Shown: piece by piece, positions 56,928 through 64,000 of the stretch
Position numbering within the stretch: position 1 is the stretch's first letter
How the letters are laid out: every line of letters begins with the position of its first letter
Source of the DNA: an uncultured Sulfitobacter sp.
GTDB taxonomy: Bacteria > Pseudomonadota > Alphaproteobacteria > Rhodobacterales > Rhodobacteraceae
Direction: 5' to 3'
NCBI GenBank assembly: GCA_937928635.1
Contig: CALFWM010000005.1
Location: 62,001 to 126,000 of the forward strand
DNA length: 64,000 bases
Position numbers and translations under genes: made by a program
Notes under the pieces: generated by a model
Databases searched by the model: none
What the model saw: only the letters and a program-made list of their open reading frames with translations
What the model was told of the DNA's origin: nothing

Positions 56928-58601
56928 ATGGCAAACATGATGGATGAGTTTGAAGCGCTCTTAGAAGAAAGCTTCGAAATGGACACGCCCGAAGAGGGGT
57001 CTGTTGTCAAAGGCAAAGTGATCGCAATTGAAGCGGGCCAGGCCATTATCGACGTCGGCTACAAGATGGAAGGCCGCGTTGAGCTGAAAGAATTTGCTGA
57101 TCCCGGCGAAGCTCCCAAAATCGAAGTTGGTGACGAAGTCGAAGTCTTCCTGCGTCAGGTCGAAAACTCCCGCGGTGAAGCGGTTATCTCCCGTGAGATG
57201 GCCCGTCGCGAGGAAGCCTGGGATCGTTTGGAAAAAGCCTACGCCGCAGAAGAACGCGTTGAAGGCGCGATCTTTGGCCGCGTCAAAGGGGGCTTTACCG
57301 TCGACCTTGGGGGTGCTGTTGCATTCCTGCCCGGCTCTCAGGTTGATGTGCGCCCCGTACGTGACGCCGGCCCATTGATGGGTCTCAAGCAACCATTCCA
57401 GGTTCTGAAAATGGACCGTCGCCGGGGCAACATCGTTGTCTCGCGTCGCGCGATCCTCGAAGAGAGCCGTGCCGAGCAGCGCGCCGAAGTCATCGGCAAC
57501 CTGACCGAAGGTCAGACGGTTGACGGTGTGGTCAAGAACATCACCGAATACGGTGCGTTTGTTGATCTGGGCGGTGTTGATGGTCTGTTGCACGTTACAG
57601 ATATGGCGTGGCGCCGTGTGAACCACCCCTCCGAGATCCTTGCCATTGGCGAGACGATCAAGGTGCAGGTCATCAAGATCAACAAAGAAACCCACCGTAT
57701 CTCCCTCGGCATGAAGCAGCTGCAGGAAGATCCATGGGATCTGGTTGCGGCCAAGTACCCGCTGGAATCCTCGCACACAGGTCGCGTGACCAACATCACC
57801 GATTACGGCGCCTTTGTTGAGCTGGAACCCGGTGTTGAGGGTCTGGTGCACGTTTCCGAAATGTCCTGGACAAAGAAGAACGTTCACCCCGGCAAGATCG
57901 TGTCTACTTCTCAGGAAGTCGAAGTCATGGTACTGGAAATCGACGGTGCCAAGCGCCGCGTTTCCCTTGGTCTGAAGCAGACCATGCGCAACCCATGGGA
58001 AGTCTTTGCGGAAACACACCCCGAGGGCACAGAGGTCGAAGGCGAGGTCAAGAACATCACCGAATTCGGTCTGTTTGTTGGCCTTGAAGGTGACATTGAC
58101 GGCATGGTGCACCTCTCCGACCTCAGCTGGGACCAGCGCGGCGAAGAAGCCATTCAGGACTACCGCAAAGGCGACATGGTTCAGGCCGTTGTCTCCGAAG
58201 TGGACGTTGAGAAAGAGCGCATCAGCCTCTCCATCAAAGGTGTTGGCGGCGACAAGTTTGCCGAAGCCGTTGGCGGCGTAAAGCGTGGCTCCGTTGTGAC
58301 CGTCACAGTGACCTCCATCGAGGATGGTGGCGTAGAGGTGGAATACGAGGGCATGAAAGCCTTCATTCGCCGCTCTGATCTGTCCCGTGACCGTGCCGAG
58401 CAGCGCCCGGAGCGTTTCTCTATCGGTGATAAGGTGGACGTGCGCATCACAAACGTGGACGCAAAAGCGCACCGTCTGGGTGTCTCTATCAAGGCACGTG
58501 AGATCGCCGAAGAGAAGGAAGCGGTTGAGCAGTATGGCTCAAGCGATTCCGGTGCATCCTTGGGTGATATCCTCGGTGCCGCGCTGAAAGGCGACGAATA
58601 G
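56928..58601 (+). CDS. rpsA: 30S ribosomal protein S1
   Basis: A 557-residue protein with six S1 RNA-binding repeats (for example GSVVKGKVIAIEAGQAIIDVGYKMEG, VVKNITEYGAFVDLGGVDGLLHVTDMAWRR, GRVTNITDYGAFVELEPGVEGLVHVSEMSW). S1 helps mRNA bind to the 30S subunit. Its AGGAAA ribosome site and codon use (strong, regular) fit a highly expressed gene. It is followed by an intrinsic terminator. Confidence 0.97.
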   Translation: MANMMDEFEALLEESFEMDTPEEGSVVKGKVIAIEAGQAIIDVGYKMEGRVELKEFADPGEAPKIEVGDEVEVFLRQVENSRGEAVISREMARREEAWDRLEKAYAAEERVEGAIFGRVKGGFTVDLGGAVAFLPGSQVDVRPVRDAGPLMGLKQPFQVLKMDRRRGNIVVSRRAILEESRAEQRAEVIGNLTEGQTVDGVVKNITEYGAFVDLGGVDGLLHVTDMAWRRVNHPSEILAIGETIKVQVIKINKETHRISLGMKQLQEDPWDLVAAKYPLESSHTGRVTNITDYGAFVELEPGVEGLVHVSEMSWTKKNVHPGKIVSTSQEVEVMVLEIDGAKRRVSLGLKQTMRNPWEVFAETHPEGTEVEGEVKNITEFGLFVGLEGDIDGMVHLSDLSWDQRGEEAIQDYRKGDMVQAVVSEVDVEKERISLSIKGVGGDKFAEAVGGVKRGSVVTVTVTSIEDGGVEVEYEGMKAFIRRSDLSRDRAEQRPERFSIGDKVDVRITNVDAKAHRLGVSIKAREIAEEKEAVEQYGSSDSGASLGDILGAALKGDE

Positions 58602-58639
58602 GGCATTGTAGGGTACGACCCTAAGATACAAATTGAACA

Positions 58640-58672
58640 GGCCCCGCATGGTGATATGCGGGGCCTTTTTTT
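58640..58672 (+). terminator. Intrinsic terminator of rpsA
   Basis: A stem of ten base pairs (arms 58640-58649 and 58656-58665) with a short loop is followed by a run of seven T residues (58666-58672), 38 bases after the rpsA stop. It is a canonical rho-independent terminator. Confidence 0.92.
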
Positions 58673-58752
58673 GGTTCAAAAGGCGCGGGGCGTGCCCTTG
58701 ACGGGCGCACCATCAGTTTCTCGACAGTCATCACCGTATAACCGTTATTGGC

Positions 58753-59135
58753 GTGCGCTACGAAGGCCCGCAACAGCCGCGGGTTGCCTATGGGCAGATT
58801 GATCAGGCACCATATGCCGGATTTGCCGTTAACCCGGAGGTGGGCGTGCAGCGGGTGAGCCGCGCCGTTGCAGCTTACAGGCCAGATCAGGGGTTGGTGC
58901 GCAATCACCAGGATCGCTATCTGCCCCCGTGCGTCAGGTGTTGGATCAGATTTATGCGGTTGTGCGCGCGCATCTGCGGGCCGCCGGTGGGGCAGACCGA
59001 CAGGGCGTGAGGCAACCGATCAGAACCGGTTTATGTCCGAGCGGTTCTGCGGGTGACAGGTTTGTCGCGAATCAGCGTGGAGCAGGGTGCTTTGATACAC
59101 AAATCTGTGAGACCCGCGTGACAAAACGCCCATGA
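58753..59135 (+). pseudogene. Possible frameshifted gene remnant
   Basis: Two plus-strand frames abut around 58925-58935: the first reads VAAYRPDQGLVRNHQDRYLPP, the second RQVLDQIYAVVRAHLRAAGGADRQG. Joined by a one-base shift they make a plausible protein with helical ends. No start with a ribosome site, no intact frame and no family were found. It may equally be non-coding; the evidence is limited to protein-like composition. Confidence 0.3.
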
Positions 59136-59279
59136 GCTCAGAAAAAACGCTCATAAACAGTGCCTTCGGGGTGAAAAAACCCGTGCCTCGGGCCTTGGCC
59201 GTCTTCACGGGTGCATGCTTTGCGCCTATAGTCGTTGCCAGACCATAGAAAATAGACACATTTCGGGGGGGATATTGCG

Positions 59280-59564
59280 ATGATCCGATCAGAACTGATC
59301 CAGAAAATTGCGGACGACAATCCACATTTGTACCAAAGGGATGTGGAGCGCATCGTGAACACCATCTTTGATGAGATCACCGGTGCCATGTCGCAGGGCG
59401 ATCGGGTTGAATTGCGCGGCTTTGGGGCGTTTTCTGTCAAAAAGCGTGATGCGCGTGTGGGTCGCAACCCCCGGACAGGAGAGACTGTCCATGTTGAAGA
59501 AAAACATGTACCGTTCTTTAAGACCGGCAAATTGTTGCGGGATAGGTTAAACGGGAAAGCCTAA
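59280..59564 (+). CDS. ihfB: Integration host factor subunit beta
   Basis: A 94-residue DNA-bending protein: [58 protein letters not shown] (DNA-binding beta arm with the intercalating Pro) and a basic end KLLRDRLNG. It forms a heterodimer with IhfA. The next gene starts immediately after its stop. Confidence 0.95.
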   Translation: MIRSELIQKIADDNPHLYQRDVERIVNTIFDEITGAMSQGDRVELRGFGAFSVKKRDARVGRNPRTGETVHVEEKHVPFFKTGKLLRDRLNGKA

Positions 59565-59915
59565 ATGCGGTATGTTCGCTACCTTTGTATTGCCATTTTT
59601 GCGTTGGCAATTATTTCTGTTGCTCTGGCAAATCGGGCCATGGTCTCCTTGCAGCTGCTGCCGGGGGAGATATCCGGCTGGTTCGCTGTAAACCCCTCCA
59701 TGCAAATGCCGCTGTTTCTGGTCATCCTCGGGAGTGTCGTCGTAGGGCTGCTGGTTGGGTTTGTCTGGGAATGGATTCGTGAGCACGGCCAAAGGGCGGA
59801 AGCCGCAAAACAGGCGCGTGAAATGCGCCGGCTGGAGCGCGAAGTGGCGCGTCTTAAAGGTGAAAAGCACAAAGGCAGCGATGAGGTGCTGGCGCTTTTG
59901 GATGAGGCCAGCTAA
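59565..59915 (+). CDS. LapA family membrane protein (DUF1049)
   Basis: A 116-residue protein starting directly after ihfB's stop. Two membrane helices (YLCIAIFALAIISVALANRAMV and PLFLVILGSVVVGLLVGFVWEW) precede a coiled-coil (RAEAAKQAREMRRLEREVARLKGEK), the architecture of LapA/DUF1049 proteins involved in envelope lipid or LPS assembly. Its position between ihfB and trpF is the usual one in this group. Confidence 0.85.
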   Translation: MRYVRYLCIAIFALAIISVALANRAMVSLQLLPGEISGWFAVNPSMQMPLFLVILGSVVVGLLVGFVWEWIREHGQRAEAAKQAREMRRLEREVARLKGEKHKGSDEVLALLDEAS

Positions 59916-59924
59916 ATCGGGTTC

Positions 59925-60593
59925 ATGCCCGATAGCATATCAAACATGGTTAACGTGAAAATCTGTGGACTGTCAAAGCCAGCAGATGTGCAGGCCGCCG
60001 TCGCGGCGCGGGCGCGCTATCTGGGTTTTGTATTTTTTGAGAAATCCCCGCGCAATGTGAGCTTTGATGAGGCCGCGGAACTTGCGCTGGATGTACCCGC
60101 AGGCGTCTGCAAGGTGGCCCTTACGGTGAATGCGGAAGATGCGTTTTTGGATGCGTTGATCGCAAAAGTACCCATCGACATGTTGCAACTGCATGGCAGT
60201 GAAAGCCCGGGGCGGGTGCGCGACGTCAAGGCGCGCTATGGCCTGCCGGTGATGAAGGCGGTTGGCGTGAAGGAAGCCGAAGATCTGACGATGCTTGAGT
60301 CTTATGTGCGCGTTGCGGATCAGCTTTTGGTGGATGCCAAACCCCCCAAGGGTGGCGTGCTGCCGGGAGGCAATGGGCTGGCTTTTGACTGGCGGCTGAT
60401 TGCAGGGCGGCGGTGGAGCTTGCCCTGGATGCTGGCCGGGGGGCTGGAGGCAGACAATGTTGCTCAGGCCATTGCGATGACCGGGGCGGTGCAGGTGGAT
60501 GTCTCATCCGGTGTCGAAAGCACGCCCGGGGTGAAGGATGCGGCAAAGATTGCGGCGTTCTGTGCGGCGGCCTTGGGAGACAGGCCGGGCTGA
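59925..60593 (+). CDS. trpF: Phosphoribosylanthranilate isomerase
   Basis: A 222-residue TIM-barrel enzyme: [15 protein letters not shown] with the catalytic Cys, [14 protein letters not shown], and [21 protein letters not shown] with the catalytic Asp. It converts phosphoribosylanthranilate in tryptophan synthesis. ATG 59925 is the natural start; an internal ATG at 59946 is less likely. trpB, its usual next gene, is missing; a repeat and minus-strand surface-polysaccharide genes follow. Confidence 0.94.
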   Translation: MPDSISNMVNVKICGLSKPADVQAAVAARARYLGFVFFEKSPRNVSFDEAAELALDVPAGVCKVALTVNAEDAFLDALIAKVPIDMLQLHGSESPGRVRDVKARYGLPVMKAVGVKEAEDLTMLESYVRVADQLLVDAKPPKGGVLPGGNGLAFDWRLIAGRRWSLPWMLAGGLEADNVAQAIAMTGAVQVDVSSGVESTPGVKDAAKIAAFCAAALGDRPG

Positions 60594-60603
60594 AGCCTGG
60601 ACA

Positions 60604-60688
60604 TGTTTTATTTGATTTGTCTCCGCCAAATCGTGGTACGAGGCGCTGCCTCGCGCTCCGGGAATATTTTGGCCAGAAAGATAAGGGG
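60604..60688 (+). repeat. Interspersed repeat, copy B (downstream of trpF)
   Basis: It aligns with copy A at 52429-52510: a GTTTTATTTGATTTG part, the hairpin-forming ACGAGGCGCTGCCTCGCGCT and GGGAATATTTTGGCCAGAAAGA. The inner hairpin differs by compensated changes (AGACGCTGTCT versus AGGCGCTGCCT), implying that the fold is kept. It lies at the point where the trp gene order is broken. Confidence 0.7.
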
Positions 60689-60701
60689 GCCGCCCTCCGT
60701 C

Positions 60702-62198
60702 TCAGATCGTTTGGTCGTAGTCGCCCACGGCAGGTTCTGTGCGTATCACCGCATCAATGTCGGCAAAGATGGCGCGCATTTCCGCGTCTGATTCCGGGCT
60801 TTCGCAGACCACCACCAGATTGGGGGTGTTGGAGGAGGCGCGTACAAGGCCCCAGCCGCCGTTGTCCAGGATCACGCGGGCCCCATTGACCGTTACGACC
60901 TCTTTGATCGTGCGGCCGCCGATTGTGTCACCTGCGTCAGCCTTGGCCACCAGTTTCGCCACAAGACGTTTCAGGATGTCGTATTTTTCGGTGTCTGAGG
61001 CGTAAGGAGACATGGTTGGGGTGGCAAAGGTCTGTGGCAATGCCTTGCGCAGGTCAGACATTTTTAATCCTGGGTTACGGTCCATTAATTTGCAGATTTC
61101 CACCGCCACGCGCATGCCGCAGTCATAGCCGCGCCCGATGGGTTCAGCCAGAAAGTAGTGGCCGGATTTTTCAAAGCCTGCCAGTGCGCCAATTTCTTTC
61201 ACGCGGCGTTTCATGTGGGAGTGGCCGGTTTTCCAATAATCTGCTGTGACGCCATGTTTTTGCAGCTCAGGGTCGGAGGCAAAAAGCCCGGTGGATTTGA
61301 CGTCAGCAACAAAGGTGGCGTTGGGGTAGATTTTGGCCAGATCACGGGCCAAGATCACGCCCACCTTATCGGCAAAGATCTCTTCACCCTCGTCATCCAC
61401 CACGCCGCAGCGGTCGCCGTCGCCATCAAACCCCAATGCAAAATCTGCGCCAGAGGTTTTAACGGAAGCCGACATGTCGTGCAGCATTTCCATCGCTTCG
61501 GGATTGGGGTTGTAGTGCGGGAACGTATAGTCGAGCGCATTGTGGCTCTCAACAACTTCGACGCCCATGCGGCGGAACAGCTCAGGGCCAAAGGCGGAGG
61601 CGGTGCCGTTGCCCGTGGCACAGACCACCTTGAGCGGGCGGGACATTTTGAAATCGCCCACAAGGTCCTGCATGTAGGCCTCTTGCACGCCGTCGACAAA
61701 TTCATACTTTCCGCCATCGCGGGCCTCACCTTTGCCGTTCAGGACAATGTCGCGCAGCTCATTCATTTCATCCGGGCCATGGGTTAGGGGGCGCTCAAAT
61801 CCCATTTTCACCCCGGTCCAGCCGTTTGGATTGTGCGACGCGGTTACCATCGCCACCGCAGGGGCATCCAAATGAAACTGCGAGAAATACGCCATGGGCG
61901 ATAGGGCCGGGCCGATGTCTTTGACGTGAATGCCCGCCTGCATCAGCCCCAGCATCAGCGCGTTTTTGATCGCCAAGGAGTAGTCGCGGTAGTCGTTGCC
62001 CACAGCGATCACAGGGGCAATGCCACGCCGATACATCTGGGTGCCAAGCCCCAGACCAAGGGCCGTGATGCCGGGCAGGTTGATGTCATCGGGGTACTTC
62101 CACCGGGCGTCATATTCGCGGAACCCCGTGGGAGTGATCATCGCGTCGCGCAGAAATTCCCAGGTGTTTGGGGTGACGGAGGGGGCTGGTTTTTTCAC
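60702..62198 (-). CDS. Phosphomannomutase/phosphoglucomutase
   Basis: A 498-residue alpha-D-phosphohexomutase: VTASHNPNGWTGVKMG with the phospho-Ser, GFDGDGDRCGVVD (metal loop), and a C-terminal RASSNTPNLVV phosphate loop. It interconverts hexose 1- and 6-phosphates to make sugar nucleotides for surface polysaccharides. GTG 62198 is preferred because longer starts overlap kdsA. It is the last gene of the kpsE-like/kdsA cluster. Confidence 0.88.
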   Translation of the reverse strand: MKKPAPSVTPNTWEFLRDAMITPTGFREYDARWKYPDDINLPGITALGLGLGTQMYRRGIAPVIAVGNDYRDYSLAIKNALMLGLMQAGIHVKDIGPALSPMAYFSQFHLDAPAVAMVTASHNPNGWTGVKMGFERPLTHGPDEMNELRDIVLNGKGEARDGGKYEFVDGVQEAYMQDLVGDFKMSRPLKVVCATGNGTASAFGPELFRRMGVEVVESHNALDYTFPHYNPNPEAMEMLHDMSASVKTSGADFALGFDGDGDRCGVVDDEGEEIFADKVGVILARDLAKIYPNATFVADVKSTGLFASDPELQKHGVTADYWKTGHSHMKRRVKEIGALAGFEKSGHYFLAEPIGRGYDCGMRVAVEICKLMDRNPGLKMSDLRKALPQTFATPTMSPYASDTEKYDILKRLVAKLVAKADAGDTIGGRTIKEVVTVNGARVILDNGGWGLVRASSNTPNLVVVCESPESDAEMRAIFADIDAVIRTEPAVGDYDQTI

Positions 62199-62226
62199 GT
62201 TAAATATCCGTGTCGTTTCAATGGGA

Positions 62227-63060
62227 TTAAAGGGAGATCGGATGTACCTTGGCGAGGGCATCAAATTTCATCAAGGTGGCAACCAGATCGGCCATATGAT
62301 CCAGATAGATCATGTTGGGGCCATCGCTGGGCGCGTTGTCCGGGTCCTGGTGGGTTTCAATGAACACCGCCGCGACGCCAAGGGACACCGCCGCGCGCGC
62401 CAAAATGGGGGCAAATTCGCGTTGACCGCCGGAGGAGGACCCTTTGCCGCCGGGGCTGGCCACAGCGTGGGTGGCATCCATGATAACAGGATAGCCGGTT
62501 TGCGCCATTTGGGGCAATCCGCGCATGTCTGTTACAAGGGTGTTGTAGCCAAAGGCAGTGCCACGTTCGGTCAACAGAATGTTCTCATTGCCGGTCGATT
62601 TGATTTTCTCGACAATATTGCCCATTTCCCAGGGAGCAAGCCATTGGCCCTTTTTCACATTTACCGCCTTGTCCGTCTTGCCGGCGGCCAACAACATATC
62701 TGTCTGGCGGCACAGAAAGGCGGGGATTTGCAGGATGTCCACAACCTCTGCCGCGATTGCGCATTGGGCCTCTGAATGCACGTCGGTAAGAACGGGGATG
62801 TCATTGGCGCGCGCCACGGATTGCAGCACCTTGAGGCCCTCGTCAATGCCAAGACCCCGCTTGCCCGACAAGGACGTGCGGTTGGCCTTGTCGTAGCTGC
62901 CCTTGAACACATATTGCGCGCCTGCGGCGGCGCATGCCTCTTTCATGGTGCCTGCGATCATCTGTGCGTGATCAGCGGATTCCAACTGGCAGGGGCCCGC
63001 AATGATGGTCAACGGACAATCGTTGCCAATCCGCAAGTCGCCGATTTGAACTTCGGTCAT
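62227..63060 (-). CDS. kdsA: 3-deoxy-8-phosphooctulonate synthase (Kdo-8-phosphate synthase)
   Basis: A 277-residue TIM-barrel aldolase: PLTIIAGPCQLESADHAQMIAGTM, FKGSYDKANRTSLSGKRGLG and SSGGQREFAPILARAA. It condenses PEP and arabinose-5-phosphate to Kdo-8-phosphate for lipopolysaccharide and Kdo-linked capsule. Its ATG overlaps the KpsE-like stop (ATGA), a hint that this copy serves capsule synthesis. Confidence 0.94.
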   Translation of the reverse strand: MTEVQIGDLRIGNDCPLTIIAGPCQLESADHAQMIAGTMKEACAAAGAQYVFKGSYDKANRTSLSGKRGLGIDEGLKVLQSVARANDIPVLTDVHSEAQCAIAAEVVDILQIPAFLCRQTDMLLAAGKTDKAVNVKKGQWLAPWEMGNIVEKIKSTGNENILLTERGTAFGYNTLVTDMRGLPQMAQTGYPVIMDATHAVASPGGKGSSSGGQREFAPILARAAVSLGVAAVFIETHQDPDNAPSDGPNMIYLDHMADLVATLMKFDALAKVHPISL

Positions 63061-64000
63061 GATGTTACTTGTTCTCTCAGGATGGACGCGGTGAGGGAGA
63101 GCATCAGATAAATGCCTGCAAAGATCAAAAAGGCAAGGACTGTATTTTCAAACTTGCGCGGATAAGTGGGTTCATCCGGGGGGACGGGGCGCACAGCAAC
63201 AGTGAGATAGCGCACCTGACGGCTGGCCTCAGTGCGGGCCTGATCCATGGCGGTTTGTGCCGCCTGCAATACCAGATCTGCCGCCGCCAGATCGGCCTGC
63301 GCCAGTTGTAGTTCAACGGCTTTTTGTGCAAGAGAATCATCGCCTTGTGTGGCGCTGTTCAACTTATCTCTTAACTTGTCCAACTGATCATTTAGGCGGC
63401 GCACATCGCCCTGCGCGCCGTCAACCTTGGCACGGTTCGGGCGGGTGTTGTCCAGCAGAGCGGCCAGCTCCAGCTCTTTCTCGATCAGCAGGCTCTCATA
63501 GGTGGTAATCTGCGTACGGATCGCAACAATTTCGGCCTGTGGGTCCACGCCGTTTTCGACCTGCAACTGGATCAGCATTTCTTGTACTTCGCGGCGTTTG
63601 GCCTGTGCCTGTTCAAAACCAGCCAAGGCATCCCGCATACCGTCATTGCGTTTTTGCGACGACAGGTCGTTGACCCGCTCTTCTGCGTAATTGATCAGGC
63701 GTTCGGAAAAATCAGCAGAGACCTCGGGGTTGGAGGCAATCACCTCCATCCGGATCACGCCTTCGGTGGGATCATAGCCGATTTTGACGTTCTTTTTGTA
63801 GGTCTTGTAGGCGTCTTCATTGGTTGGTTCGGAATCCAGCCGTTGGATGGCATCAATGTCACCATTGGCAAAGTGCTTTTTGAAACCGGCATCCTGGTCA
63901 AGCCGTAGCATGGCATCTTTTGACTGCAAGTAGGCCTGTGTGGCGATACTGTCAGCGGAGTTGGCAAACTGCGTGGGCAGCAGACCACCAAAGGGGCTGG
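63057..64000 (-). CDS. KpsE/RkpR-type capsule export inner-membrane protein, N-terminus beyond window
   Basis: The frame is open to the right edge, so the protein is partial here (over 310 C-terminal residues seen). It has Wzz-like features: YNPTEGVIRMEV-like strand (KIGYDPTEGVIRMEVIASNP), a long coiled coil (~residues 110-240 of the visible part), PVPPDEPTYPRKFENT and a C-terminal membrane helix (TVLAFLIFAGIYLMLSLTASIL). This layout is that of KpsE/RkpR/CtrB polysaccharide export proteins. It is translationally coupled to kdsA. Confidence 0.85.
   Translation of the reverse strand, partial: SPFGGLLPTQFANSADSIATQAYLQSKDAMLRLDQDAGFKKHFANGDIDAIQRLDSEPTNEDAYKTYKKNVKIGYDPTEGVIRMEVIASNPEVSADFSERLINYAEERVNDLSSQKRNDGMRDALAGFEQAQAKRREVQEMLIQLQVENGVDPQAEIVAIRTQITTYESLLIEKELELAALLDNTRPNRAKVDGAQGDVRRLNDQLDKLRDKLNSATQGDDSLAQKAVELQLAQADLAAADLVLQAAQTAMDQARTEASRQVRYLTVAVRPVPPDEPTYPRKFENTVLAFLIFAGIYLMLSLTASILREQVTS

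Larger units (their letters stand above)
58602..59279. other. Gene-poor interval between rpsA and ihfB
   Basis: This 678-base gap holds the rpsA terminator (58640-58672) and no convincing complete gene. From about 58750 to 58930 a plus-strand frame (YEGPQQPRVAYGQIDQAPYAGFAVNPEVGVQRV) reads like protein, and continues in another frame from about 58929 (RQVLDQIYAVVRAHLRAAGG). The pattern is compatible with a frameshifted, decaying gene, family not recognised. The last ~120 bases should hold the ihfB promoter. Confidence 0.5.

Noticed and set aside
56961..58472. A 503-codon minus-strand open frame opposite rpsA
   Set aside because: It is the antisense shadow of a strongly coding, repeat-containing ribosomal gene; no ribosome site, and its sequence mirrors the S1 repeats.

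Overview
The window looks like a chromosomal segment of a marine alphaproteobacterium of the roseobacter group (Rhodobacteraceae/Roseobacteraceae). The GC content is fairly high. Several things point there: a SAM/SAH-type riboswitch in front of metK, an Irr-type Fur regulator beside fabA, the order rpsA / ihfB / lapA-like / trpF, a TmpA/TmpB-like pair for trimethylaminoethylphosphonate breakdown, and partial beta-ketoadipate genes. No rRNA, tRNA, insertion sequence, prophage or CRISPR array was seen.

Layout. (1) 1-6613, + strand: a LacI-type regulator (5' end outside the window) followed by a tightly packed operon of NTF2-like, PPOX-fold, double-cupin, methyltransferase, SUKH-like, MetE-like, P-loop and RraA-like proteins, probably catabolic. 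(2) 6720-9050: small exported proteins and an enolase-superfamily dehydratase. (3) 9148-19088, - strand: a ten-gene run with mostly overlapping or nearly touching ends (HAD, alpha/beta hydrolase, Thr/Ser dehydratase-like, EEP hydrolase, pcaD, pcaB, MFS, alcohol dehydrogenase, tmpA-like, tmpB-like). (4) 19264-23872: FKBP, an rRNA methyltransferase, a DUF2934 protein, fabI and fabB. (5) 24008-37211: an accessory block between fabB and fabA. It holds a cyclase-FHA protein, a membrane M50 peptidase, an NTF2-like protein, a TPR-CHAT protease, a rhodanese-like protein, a trypsin-like zymogen, a caspase-like protease, a TPR-DUF900 hydrolase, an exported protein and a membrane protein. Six of these carry export signals. 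I consider this the best candidate for an undescribed system, a periplasmic proteolytic signalling or stress module. (6) 37313-44467: fabA, irr, a LysR/sterol-desaturase pair, a glycosyltransferase-like protein, miaB, and two exported proteins sharing a duplicated motif. (7) 44595-50571: phoH, ybeY, corC-like, lnt, riboswitch, metK and an exported ClpP-fold protein. (8) 50764-60593: response regulator, trmB, aroA, cmk, rpsA with a structured leader, ihfB, lapA-like, trpF. (9) 60702-64000, - strand: a KpsE-like capsule export protein (cut by the window end), kdsA and a phosphomannomutase/phosphoglucomutase, pointing to Kdo and surface polysaccharide synthesis.

Non-coding structure includes a nested ~92-bp palindrome after the FKBP gene, a perfect 39-bp palindrome after the desaturase gene, two copies of an interspersed repeat downstream of trmB and trpF, and three intrinsic terminators. 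All functional calls come from reading motifs by eye; no database search was possible.
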